Below are positions 1 through 6,229 of a stretch of DNA of 11,064 nucleotides, one piece after another. Every line of letters starts with the position of its first letter. Position 1 is the stretch's first letter. The translations under genes and the position numbers were made by a program. Location of the stretch: contig JAQUTB010000031.1 of the NCBI GenBank assembly GCA_028709985.1, positions 1-11,064 of the forward strand, in the 5' to 3' direction. Below the pieces are notes generated by a model. That model saw only the letters and a program-made list of their open reading frames with translations. It had not been told where the DNA came from and searched no databases. Source of the DNA: Dethiosulfovibrio sp. (GTDB lineage Bacteria; Synergistota; Synergistia; Synergistales; Dethiosulfovibrionaceae).

Positions 1-350
1 GGGGTAGAACTGTAGCGTCCGTAGTTGGCTATAGCTCGCTCGATCGATCTCCTGATACTGTTCATGTGGTCTATCTGCTGATCCAACCTATCTTTCTGGA
101 TGAAAAGCAAATCCTCCATAGCGGAGACGTCCTGTCTTTCCAGCTGTTCCTTGATCTCCTTTAGGGACATACCTAAAGTCTGGAGGTTTTGGATCATGTC
201 CAGCCTTGCGGACTGCTTGACGTCGTAATACCTGTACATATTGGAGTCGATAAACTGGGGAGTTAACAGTCCCATCCTATCGTAGAGCCGGAGGGTCTGA
301 ACCGACACCTGGTTGATCTTTGCCATCTCGCCGATGGATAGCATGTCCAT
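1..350 (-). CDS. MerR-family transcriptional regulator, BmrR/BltR-like, partial (C-terminus outside window)
   Basis: The minus strand encodes 116 codons starting MDMLSIGEMAKINQVSVQTL and leaves the window without a stop. Residues 4-73 form a MerR winged helix-turn-helix: SIGEMAKINQVSVQTLRLYD is the HTH, and YRYYDVKQSARLDMIQNLQ with LGMSLKEIKEQL is the wing and second helix pair. Residues 76-110 form the long dimerisation helix. The pattern resembles Bacillus BmrR, so a GyrI-like effector-binding domain may follow; this is inference, since that part is not in the window. There is no cysteine in the visible part, which argues against a metal- or redox-sensing MerR. The start at 350 is preferred because GAGGTG lies about 7 bases upstream; an ATG two codons later is possible. 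The gene is divergent from the ABC operon and may regulate it, itself, or both. Confidence 0.9.
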   Translation of the reverse strand, partial: MDMLSIGEMAKINQVSVQTLRLYDRMGLLTPQFIDSNMYRYYDVKQSARLDMIQNLQTLGMSLKEIKEQLERQDVSAMEDLLFIQKDRLDQQIDHMNSIRRSIERAIANYGRYSST

Positions 351-379
351 TAAAACACCTCTTTATGGTATAGTTTTAC

Positions 380-394
380 CGTCACCTTGTGACG
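380..394. promoter_or_regulatory. Perfect dyad CGTCAC-CTT-GTGACG in the divergent promoter region; candidate MerR operator
   Basis: The 77-bp gap between the MerR gene and the ABC operon contains a perfect 6+3+6 inverted repeat. It is flanked by TTTTAC on the left and TAAAGC on the right, 18 bases apart, so the dyad fills the spacer of a poor but possible plus-strand promoter. The other strand reads TTTAGA and TAAAAC 17 bases apart. MerR proteins typically bind dyads lying between the -35 and -10 boxes, which fits this position. Neither promoter matches consensus well, so the dyad is solid and its role is inferred. Confidence 0.5.
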
Positions 395-427
395 CTCTAA
401 AGCATCTTATGAGGAGGAGTTTAGGTT

Positions 428-1429
428 ATGTTATCTAAAGTACGGTCTTTAGTTCTGTTGATTTTGGCCTGTATGTGTACAGGTGCCTTTGCGTCGGAAA
501 GGTCGTTGGTGGTCTACTCCAGCGTGGACGAGGAAAACGCCTCCGCTATCCTCAAGGCTTTCACCGAGGACACAGGCATAAAGGTCAACATGGTGTTTCT
601 CTCCTCCGGCCCTGCTATGAGCCGTATCGAGGCGGAGAAGGCTAATCCTCAGGCGGACCTATGGTTCGGAGCTCCAAACGAGAACCACATAGTCGCCAAG
701 ACCAGAGGGCTCACCGAGCCCTACGTCTCCCCTGAGGCGGTGGATCTGGCCGATAACTTCAAGGACTCGGAGGGCTTCTGGCACGCTTTCTACATGAACC
801 CCCTGGGATTTGGGATACTGTACAAGGATCTTGAGAAGGCCGGGGTAGCTGAGCCACTTTCCTGGGCTGACCTGACCAAGGCCGAGTATAAGGGGCTTAT
901 CCAGATGCCCTCCCCTCAGTCCTCCGGCACGTCTTACGCCCTCATACAGACCTTGATAGCTATATTCGGCGAGGACAAGGCTTTCTCCTACATGAAGGAA
1001 CTCAACGCCAACGTTCAGACCTACACCCAGAGTGGCACAGGCCCCAGCCAGAACCTGGCCATAGGGGAGACCTCGGTTGCCATACAGTTCACCCCCGCCT
1101 TCCTCAAGCTGGTGGACCAGGGATTCCCCGCCAAGGTGGTCTTCCCCAAAGAGGGAGTTGGCTATGAAGCAGCCGCCATGTCCATCATAAAGGGCAGCAA
1201 GAACCTGGACGAGGCCAAGGCCCTGGTGGACTGGATGGTCTCCAGAAGAGGGCAGGAGGTCCTGAGCCAGGCCAAGACCTATTTCTTCCCCGTCCGGCCC
1301 GACGTCTCCGCCGGTGAGGGAGTTCCCTCTCTGTCGGAGATAAAACTGGTGGACTACGACAGAGAAAAGGCCGCAGCGGACAAAAAGCGGATCGTCGATC
1401 GCTGGGTCACAGAGGTTCTGGGACAGTAG
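428..1429 (+). CDS. ABC transporter periplasmic substrate-binding protein, iron(III)/AfuA-like family (COG1840 type)
   Basis: A 333-aa secreted binding protein that would capture a solute outside the membrane and deliver it to the permease encoded downstream. Residues 1-22 are a signal peptide (basic start, hydrophobic LVLLILACMCTGAFA) with a good signal peptidase I site after AFA. C15 in ILAC is a weak lipobox alternative. The mature protein opens with SLVVYSSVDEENASAILKAF and continues with TGIKV, ADLWFGAP and a C-terminal KALVDWMVSRRGQEVL helix, a layout typical of the FbpA/AfuA/PhnS-like group. No YY pair occurs anywhere, although classical ferric-binding FbpA uses adjacent tyrosines as iron ligands, so iron is not assured; phosphonate, polyamine or another small anion complex is possible. 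GGAGGAG 413-419 supports the start. The gene is separated from its permease by a 288-bp gap holding a repeat and a hairpin. Confidence 0.88.
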   Translation: MLSKVRSLVLLILACMCTGAFASERSLVVYSSVDEENASAILKAFTEDTGIKVNMVFLSSGPAMSRIEAEKANPQADLWFGAPNENHIVAKTRGLTEPYVSPEAVDLADNFKDSEGFWHAFYMNPLGFGILYKDLEKAGVAEPLSWADLTKAEYKGLIQMPSPQSSGTSYALIQTLIAIFGEDKAFSYMKELNANVQTYTQSGTGPSQNLAIGETSVAIQFTPAFLKLVDQGFPAKVVFPKEGVGYEAAAMSIIKGSKNLDEAKALVDWMVSRRGQEVLSQAKTYFFPVRPDVSAGEGVPSLSEIKLVDYDREKAAADKKRIVDRWVTEVLGQ

Positions 1430-1447
1430 GATCGAAAATCTGTTTTA

Positions 1448-1655
1448 AGGGCATCTCTAAAAGCGTTGCTCCTCGGAGAGATCGTTCCGACGAAGCCCAT
1501 TTGAGCCCGTATACTCGACCGAAACAGGGCACAGGACGTGCCCTCAGAGGCGGTTCGTACGGAACAGGCAGGTCGAGTATACGCTCGGGCGAAACAGGGC
1601 GCAGACGGGACGATCTCTCCGAGGGGACTCGAGTGTGAGTTTTTAGAGATGCCCT
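1448..1655 (+). repeat. Palindromic repeat element, copy A (208 bp, ERIC/MITE-like), inside the ABC operon
   Basis: The ends form a perfect 15-bp inverted repeat, AGGGCATCTCTAAAA at 1448-1462 and its complement ending at 1655. Inside it, an 18-base arm (CCTCGGAGAGATCGTTCC, 1471-1488) pairs with 1607-1624, and GTATACTCGAC (1509-1519) pairs exactly with GTCGAGTATAC further right. The centre holds a small hairpin, GGGCAC and GTGCCC around loop AGGAC (1527-1543), then GTTC and GAAC around GTACG. The dinucleotide TA flanks both ends (1446-1447, 1656-1657), as a short target duplication would. Related copies lie at 4459-4689 (same orientation) and 9328-9577 (inverted). Copy A lacks 46 bases that copy B has at 4512-4557. 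No transposase is encoded; open frames through the element are by-products of the palindrome. Confidence 0.92.
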
Positions 1656-1659
1656 TAGT

Positions 1660-1691
1660 ACGAAGGGTCCGGGCCCTCCCGGACCCTTCGT
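1660..1691 (+). promoter_or_regulatory. Intercistronic stem-loop between binding-protein and permease genes
   Basis: ACGAAGGGTCCGGG pairs perfectly over 14 bp with CCCGGACCCTTCGT around the loop CCCT. No T-run follows, so it is not a classical intrinsic terminator. Hairpins directly behind a binding-protein gene commonly protect the upstream mRNA or reduce read-through, so that binding protein is made in excess over permease; that role is inferred here. It sits just upstream of the permease ribosome binding site, immediately to the right of repeat copy A. Confidence 0.75.
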
Positions 1692-1703
1692 CATACCTGG
1701 AAT

Positions 1704-1712
1704 AAGGACGTG
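1704..1712 (+). promoter_or_regulatory. Ribosome binding site that supports the TTG start of the permease
   Basis: AAGGACGTGA differs at one position from the ideal AAGGAGGTGA and stands about 7 bases before TTG 1718. A GTG at 1710 is in another frame and meets a stop two codons later, so TTG is the likely start. Confidence 0.65.
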
Positions 1713-1717
1713 ATTAC

Positions 1718-3400
1718 TTGAGAAAAAGCCTTAGGGAGCTGAGACTGCTCTGTCGAGATCCACTGGTGGCTTTTTTGGTGCTATCCGTGGCGGTGGCCCT
1801 GATACTGTTCGTGGTCTACCCTCTGGGGATGGTTTTGGTGAAGAGCTTTCAAAACGTCGAGGGAGCCTTCTCCGTCGAGAACTACAGCCGTTTTGCCCAG
1901 TTTAAGTATCTCAAAAGCGCGCTGCTGAACAGCCTATCGGTAGGTGTCCTCACCGGCGTCATAGGGGTTTTGGTCGGCTACACCGCCGCCCTGACCATGG
2001 TCAGGACCAACCTGCCGTATAAGAGGTTTCTGCACCTGGTCTTCATACTGCCCATTATAGCCCCTCCCTTCACCAGTGCCCTCTCGGTGCTCATGCTCTT
2101 TGGCTCCAACGGTCTCATAACCAGAGGGCTTTTGGGGATAAGAAATTACTCTATCTACGGTTTTAAAGGGGTCTTAATATCCCAGGTCTTCACCTTCGCC
2201 CCTGTGGCCTATCTCACCCTCAGGGGAGTCCTGGAGTCGCTGAATCCCACGCTGGAGGACGCCGCCATGAACGTCGGGGCCTCTCGGTGGCAGACCTTCT
2301 GGAAGGTGACCTTCCCCTTGAGCCTTCCGGGGATAGCCAGCGCCTTTTTGGTGGTCTTCATAGAGTCTCTGGCGGACTTCGGAAACCCCCTTGTGTTGGC
2401 CGGGAGCCGCTTCCCTATGCTGGCCACCCAAGCCTACCTTGAGATAACCGGATCCTTCAATCTCCCACTTGGTGCCGCTCTGGCGGTGGTGTTGCTCGTT
2501 CCATCTGTGACCGCCTTCGTCATCCAGAGATACTTTATCCAGAGGCGACAGTACACCACCGTGACCGGCAAGCCGGTGGACTCCACCTCCAAGCTAATAG
2601 GCCCTGGGGCCAAGGTGGTCCTCCACGGCTTTTTGGTCCTATTCGCCCTGTCGGTGGCGCTGTTCTACGGTGTTATAGCCGTAGGGGCCTTCACCAAGGT
2701 CTGGGGTTACGACTTCACCTTCACCGCCGCCCATCTGCTCTACGCCTTCAAGGTAGGAGGCCAGACCATAAAGGACACCCTTATCATAGCGGTGCTCGCC
2801 ACACCCATCTCGGGGATAATGGGTATGCTCATAGCCTTCATGATAGTCCGGCTGTCCTTCCCTGGAAAGGGCCTTTTGGAGTTCGGCTCTATCCTCAACT
2901 TCGCCGTTCCAGGCACGGTGGTGGGAATCGGCTATATACTGGCCTTCAACCGACCCCCTGTGGTCTTGGTCGGAACCCTGACCATACTGGTGCTGAACTT
3001 CGTGTTCAGGTATATCCCTGTCGGGATCCAGTCCGGCGTGGCGGTCCTTCGGCAGATAGACCCATCAATAGAGGAGGCTGCTCAGAACCTTGGAGCCGAC
3101 GGAGTGACCACCTTCCGAAAGGTCACCTTGCCCCTGATAGCTCCGGCGTTCTTCTCGGGATTGGTGTTCGCCTTTGTCAGGGCCATGACCGCCATAAGTG
3201 CCGCCATATTCTTGGTCTCAGCCAACTGGAACCTCCTGACGGTCCAGATACTCAACCAGGTGGGGTCCGGCAGGCTTGGGGTCGCCGCGGCGTTTAGCGT
3301 CATACTGGTGTCCATAGTCCTGGTCGCCATAGGGATTATAGGAAAGCTCGTTCCGGGAAGGACCGGAGGAGCGTCAGCCATTCAGGTTCGAGAGGGGTAG
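1718..3400 (+). CDS. ABC transporter permease, fused two-domain type (FbpB/ThiP-like)
   Basis: A 560-aa inner-membrane protein that forms the whole translocation channel of the importer. It carries two binding-protein-dependent permease domains in one chain, each with several hydrophobic segments: the first at about residues 17-41 then 70-95, 105-127, 150-172, 205-232 and 250-272, the second beginning near 300. Both EAA loops, which dock onto the ATPase, are clear: EDAAMNVGAS through PGI at 180-206, and EEAAQNLGAD through PAF at 452-478. The fusion is normal for FbpB, ThiP and PhnV-like permeases. Translation probably starts at TTG. The next gene begins five bases after the stop codon, so the two are likely translated together. 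Confidence 0.9.
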   Translation: MRKSLRELRLLCRDPLVAFLVLSVAVALILFVVYPLGMVLVKSFQNVEGAFSVENYSRFAQFKYLKSALLNSLSVGVLTGVIGVLVGYTAALTMVRTNLPYKRFLHLVFILPIIAPPFTSALSVLMLFGSNGLITRGLLGIRNYSIYGFKGVLISQVFTFAPVAYLTLRGVLESLNPTLEDAAMNVGASRWQTFWKVTFPLSLPGIASAFLVVFIESLADFGNPLVLAGSRFPMLATQAYLEITGSFNLPLGAALAVVLLVPSVTAFVIQRYFIQRRQYTTVTGKPVDSTSKLIGPGAKVVLHGFLVLFALSVALFYGVIAVGAFTKVWGYDFTFTAAHLLYAFKVGGQTIKDTLIIAVLATPISGIMGMLIAFMIVRLSFPGKGLLEFGSILNFAVPGTVVGIGYILAFNRPPVVLVGTLTILVLNFVFRYIPVGIQSGVAVLRQIDPSIEEAAQNLGADGVTTFRKVTLPLIAPAFFSGLVFAFVRAMTAISAAIFLVSANWNLLTVQILNQVGSGRLGVAAAFSVILVSIVLVAIGIIGKLVPGRTGGASAIQVREG

Positions 3401-3405
3401 TTGAG

Positions 3406-4461
3406 ATGGAGTTACGCATATCGGAGGTATCCAAGGTCTTTCCGAGCCACGACGGAGGAGCGGTCGTTCGGGCGGTTGACTCGGTGGACCTGACCGTGGC
3501 CGATGGCGAGCTGGTTACCTTGCTCGGCCCCAGCGGCTGCGGAAAGACAACCTTGCTCAGGATGATAGCGGGATTTGAGGACCCATCGGAGGGGGATCTT
3601 TACTTCGGAGACAGGCGGGTTAACAACGTGGCCCCGAACAGGAGAAACGCCACCTTGGTATTTCAGTCCTACGCCATATTCCCCCATCTGAACGTCTTCG
3701 AGAACATCGCCTTCGGTCTCAGGCTAAAGGGCCTGAGGGAGGGGGATATTCGGTCCAAGATGGAAAAGGTGGTCCATATGGTGGGCCTAGGTGGCATGGA
3801 GACCCGTCGTCCCTCCCAGCTGTCCGGTGGGCAGCAACAGAGGGTGGCTCTCGCAAGGGCCATAGTGATGGAGCCAGAGCTGCTGCTTTTTGACGAGCCT
3901 CTGTCGAACCTGGACGCCAAGCTCAGAGAGCAGATGAGGATAGATATCCGCCGCCTCCAGAAGGCTTTGGGCATAACATCGGTCTACGTCACCCACGATC
4001 AGGCGGAGGCTATGAGCATCTCCGACAGGGTCGTGGTCATGAAGGATGGCCGTATAGAGCAATCCGGCTGCCCTGTGGAGCTCTACGCCAGGCCCAGAAA
4101 CCGTTTCGTCGCAGACTTTATAGGCAAGGCAAACTTCCTGGAGGGAACGGCCTCCGAGGGTGGGATTCTTCTGGGAGGGAAGTCCTATCCTATGGATACA
4201 GCTCCCTCGGAGGTCGGAGAGGTCCAGGTCGTCGCCCGTCCTGAGGCTGTGGTCCTTTCCCGGGACGAGGGCCATTTCCACTGCGATATAGTGAGGACCA
4301 CCTTCCTGGGAAATCTGGTCGAGTACGAGGTGGAATGCCCAAACCTGGGAACCCTGACGGTACACCAGGTCAACCCCATGACAGGAGAGCTCTTCCGTCC
4401 CGGAGAGTCCATCCAGGTCTCCCTGCGCCCAGAGACCCTGCATATACTGGAAAAAGAGTGA
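3406..4461 (+). CDS. ABC transporter ATP-binding protein (FbpC/PotA/UgpC-like, with TOBE domain)
   Basis: A 351-aa ATPase that would power the importer from the cytoplasmic face. All nucleotide-binding motifs are intact: Walker A GPSGCGKT (41-48), Q-loop Q87, signature LSGGQQQRVALARA (139-152), Walker B LLLFDEP (159-165), D-loop SNLDA and switch histidine H197 in VTHDQAEAM. Residues from about 240 onward form the TOBE-type regulatory extension typical of the CysA/PotA/FbpC group, ending LRPETLHILEKE. The start is preceded by GAGGGG, which lies within the end of the permease gene. The stop codon (4459-4461) touches the left edge of repeat copy B, so the last codons or stop could derive from that insertion; the protein is still of normal length for the family. 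Substrate cannot be told from the ATPase. Confidence 0.93.
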   Translation: MELRISEVSKVFPSHDGGAVVRAVDSVDLTVADGELVTLLGPSGCGKTTLLRMIAGFEDPSEGDLYFGDRRVNNVAPNRRNATLVFQSYAIFPHLNVFENIAFGLRLKGLREGDIRSKMEKVVHMVGLGGMETRRPSQLSGGQQQRVALARAIVMEPELLLFDEPLSNLDAKLREQMRIDIRRLQKALGITSVYVTHDQAEAMSISDRVVVMKDGRIEQSGCPVELYARPRNRFVADFIGKANFLEGTASEGGILLGGKSYPMDTAPSEVGEVQVVARPEAVVLSRDEGHFHCDIVRTTFLGNLVEYEVECPNLGTLTVHQVNPMTGELFRPGESIQVSLRPETLHILEKE

Positions 4462-4689
4462 CCCTCGGAGAGACCGTCCCGACGGAGCCCATTCGAGCCC
4501 GTATAGTCGACATGCCGTTGTGTAGTACGAATGGGGCGACAGGACGTCGCCCCAAGCCGAGGGGCACAGGAAGTGCCCTCCGAGGCGGTTCGTACGGAAC
4601 AGGCAGGTCGAGTATACGGTTGGGCGAGACAGGGCTCAGGCGGGACGGTCTCTCCGAGGGGACTCGAAGGTAAGTTCACGGGAAGCCCT
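4459..4689 (+). repeat. Palindromic repeat element, copy B (about 230 bp), between the convergent ATPase and pepT genes
   Basis: Same orientation as copy A. The 18-base arm CCTCGGAGAGACCGTCCC (4463-4480) pairs perfectly with 4642-4659. The inner arm GTATAGTCGAC (4501-4511) pairs with GTCGAGTATAC with one G-G mismatch. The centre carries two pentaloop hairpins: GGGGCGAC and GTCGCCCC around AGGAC (4533-4553), and GGGCAC and GTGCCC around AGGAA (4562-4578). The outermost arm seen in copies A and C is degraded: only fragments of similarity remain on the left, in the last ATPase codons, and CCCT at 4686-4689 on the right. The exact ends are therefore uncertain. A run of six T follows at 4692-4697, so the element could act as the plus-strand terminator of the ABC operon. 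Confidence 0.88.
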
Positions 4690-4700
4690 GGTTTTTTGAT

Positions 4701-5918
4701 TTAGGGTTTTACCGCCAGCTTAGCTATGGATATGATCGTCTCGGTGGCCTTCTCCATGGACTGGACCGGTATAAACTCGTACTTGCCGTGGAAGTTGTGC
4801 CCGCCGGTGAAGATATTAGGACAGGGCAGCCCCATATAGGACAGCCTGGCCCCGTCGGTGCCGCCCCTTATGGGCTCTACCGACGGGGGTATGCCGATCT
4901 CCTCCATGGCTTTTTTCGCCAGGTCCACGATGTCCATCCTGTCCCGGATCTTCTCCTCCATGTTGTAATATTGGTCCTTTATCTCGAGGGTGATCCTGTT
5001 TCCGAACTCCCGGTTTACCTGGGCCACCGCTCTTCTCACGAAATCCTTTTTATCCTCGAAGAGCTTTCTGTCGTGGTCCCTTATGATGAACTTCATGACG
5101 CTTTCCTCCACGAGGCCCTTGAAGGTGTGGAGGTGGATAAAGCCCTGGTAGCCCTCGGTCTTCTCCGGGACGTCCGTGGAGGGCATCAGCTCCGCCAGCC
5201 TCATGCCTATCTGGATGGAGTTGATCATCTGATCCTTGGCTGTCCCTGGGTGGACGCTCCTGCCCTGTATATTCACGGTGGCGGATGCTGCGTTGAAGTT
5301 CTCGAACTCCATCTGTCCGAGCGGCCCGCCGTCGACTGTGTAGGCCCAGTCGGCGTCGAAGCCCTTAACGTCGAAGCGATCCGCCCCCCTGCCTATCTCC
5401 TCGTCGGGGGTGAACCCTATTCTTATGGTGCAGTGGGGTATCTCGGGATGGTCCTTCAGGTAGGCAACCGCGGAAAGGATCTCGGCGATACCGGCCTTGT
5501 CGTCGGCCCCAAGGAGCGTAGTCCCGTCGGTGACTATGAGGTCCTGGCCTACGTAGTTCTTCAGACAGGGAAAATCCGAAGGGGACAGGGCCATTTTCCC
5601 TGCCTTATCCAGGATGACGTCTCCCCCGTCGTACCTTTCGACTATTCTGGGAGACACGTTCTTTCCCGATACGTCAGGCGCTGTGTCCATATGGGCTATG
5701 AAGCCTATCACCGGCCCGTCGGAGTTCCCGGGGAATGTGGCTGTGACGTAGCCGTTTTCGTCCACCGAGGGGTCTTTAAGCCCCATATCCTCCATCTCTT
5801 TGACCAGCATCCTGGCCAGGTCCCACTGACAATCGGTGCTGGGACAGGTCTTGGACGATTCGTCCGATGTGGTGTGTACCTTTGCGTACCTCAGAAAGCG
5901 ATCCACTACGTCGTACAT
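4701..5918 (-). CDS. pepT: Peptidase T (tripeptide aminopeptidase)
   Basis: A 405-aa M20-family metallopeptidase, close to the 408 aa of E. coli PepT. It removes the N-terminal residue from tripeptides in the cytoplasm using two metal ions, probably zinc. Metal and catalytic residues stand where expected: H76 and D78 in HMDTAPD, D139-D140 in GADDKAG, E173-E174 in TPDEEIG, D196 in TVDGG, and the distal histidine in GGHNFHGKYEF (374-377). The dimerisation lid lies between about 205 and 320, and RGGTDGARLS at 351-360 is the late conserved loop. The frame is open to an ATG at 5963, but the start at 5918 matches family length and has AAAGGAAGGG just upstream. The gene stands alone, convergent with the ABC operon and divergent from two small genes, which suits a general peptide-catabolism role. 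Confidence 0.96.
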   Translation of the reverse strand: MYDVVDRFLRYAKVHTTSDESSKTCPSTDCQWDLARMLVKEMEDMGLKDPSVDENGYVTATFPGNSDGPVIGFIAHMDTAPDVSGKNVSPRIVERYDGGDVILDKAGKMALSPSDFPCLKNYVGQDLIVTDGTTLLGADDKAGIAEILSAVAYLKDHPEIPHCTIRIGFTPDEEIGRGADRFDVKGFDADWAYTVDGGPLGQMEFENFNAASATVNIQGRSVHPGTAKDQMINSIQIGMRLAELMPSTDVPEKTEGYQGFIHLHTFKGLVEESVMKFIIRDHDRKLFEDKKDFVRRAVAQVNREFGNRITLEIKDQYYNMEEKIRDRMDIVDLAKKAMEEIGIPPSVEPIRGGTDGARLSYMGLPCPNIFTGGHNFHGKYEFIPVQSMEKATETIISIAKLAVKP

Positions 5919-5923
5919 AAAAT

Positions 5924-5933
5924 CCCTTCCTTT
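5924..5933 (-). promoter_or_regulatory. Ribosome binding site of pepT
   Basis: On the minus strand AAAGGAAGGG stands five bases before ATG 5918. It decides in favour of this start rather than the in-frame ATG at 5963, which would add 15 residues without family support. Confidence 0.7.
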
Positions 5934-5954
5934 CCTCAAAAAAACATCCCCTCT

Positions 5955-5985
5955 ATAATACACCTGACTCCGTCGATAGTATAAT
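5955..5985. promoter_or_regulatory. Candidate overlapping divergent promoters for pepT and the small-gene pair
   Basis: On the plus strand TATAAT (5980-5985) is a perfect -10 box about 38 bases before the ATG at 6024; at 17-base spacing its -35 would be AATACA (3 of 6 to consensus). On the minus strand TATTAT (5960-5955) is a good -10 box about 37 bases before pepT; at 17-base spacing its -35 would be TATACT (3 of 6). Each weak -35 overlaps or touches the other promoter's -10. The -10 boxes are clear, the -35 boxes are poor. Confidence 0.35.
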
Positions 5986-6023
5986 GGAGGCAGCGATGGT
6001 TTTTTGCGAAGGGGGGGCGGTTT

Positions 6024-6215
6024 ATGGGAAAACTGATATCTCCTGACCCGGATATGTGGGGAAATCCGGTCCGTAGGGGAGCTGTCGAGGAGAAGCTTAG
6101 GGATAGACAGGATACAGCCCGCTACGACCGGAAAAGGTATCTCCTCACTGTGGCGGTCGTGGCGGTCCTTCTGTCGCCTTTTGTCGTAATAGCGTTTAAG
6201 ATGCTTCTGAGCTGA
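6024..6215 (+). CDS. Small single-span membrane protein of unknown function (63 aa)
   Basis: I do not recognise this protein. It has a charged, hydrophilic front (MGKLISPDPDMWGNPVRRG, then VEEKLRDRQDTARYDRKR) and one C-terminal hydrophobic segment at about 40-61 (YLLTVAVVAVLLSPFVVIAF), ending KMLLS. With arginines and lysine directly before the span, the front should face the cytoplasm, giving a tail-anchored-like topology. A purine-rich AAGGGGGGGC stretch stands about 5-10 bases upstream. The next gene follows after 14 bases, so the two probably form a small operon. No cysteine, histidine or enzyme motif is visible. Confidence 0.72.
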   Translation: MGKLISPDPDMWGNPVRRGAVEEKLRDRQDTARYDRKRYLLTVAVVAVLLSPFVVIAFKMLLS

Positions 6216-6229
6216 AAGGAGAGGTTAGG

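Noticed and set aside
1544..1575. GGTTCGTAC in each repeat resembles a tRNA T-arm
   Set aside because: No acceptor stem, anticodon arm or CCA-side structure surrounds it. It is one of the short hairpins inside the palindrome.
1407..1694. Open frames running through the repeats (also 4335-4673, 4185-4679, 9281-9505, 9351-9581), giving recurring peptides such as LPVPYEPP
   Set aside because: The same peptide recurs only because the same non-coding palindrome recurs. Changes between copies follow stem pairing rather than codon positions, the frames differ in length and ends, and there are no consistent ribosome binding sites.
3787..4443. 218-aa minus-strand open frame opposite the ABC ATPase gene
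   Set aside because: It is antisense to intact ATPase motifs and has no recognisable domain or ribosome binding site.
4679..4700. Independent intrinsic terminator just before T6 at 4692-4697
   Set aside because: GGGAAGCCC gives only a three-base stem. If termination happens here it would rely on the large repeat hairpin instead.
4788..5984. 398-aa plus-strand open frame opposite pepT
   Set aside because: It is the antisense shadow of a clear pepT with all metal ligands in place. The translation has no family features.
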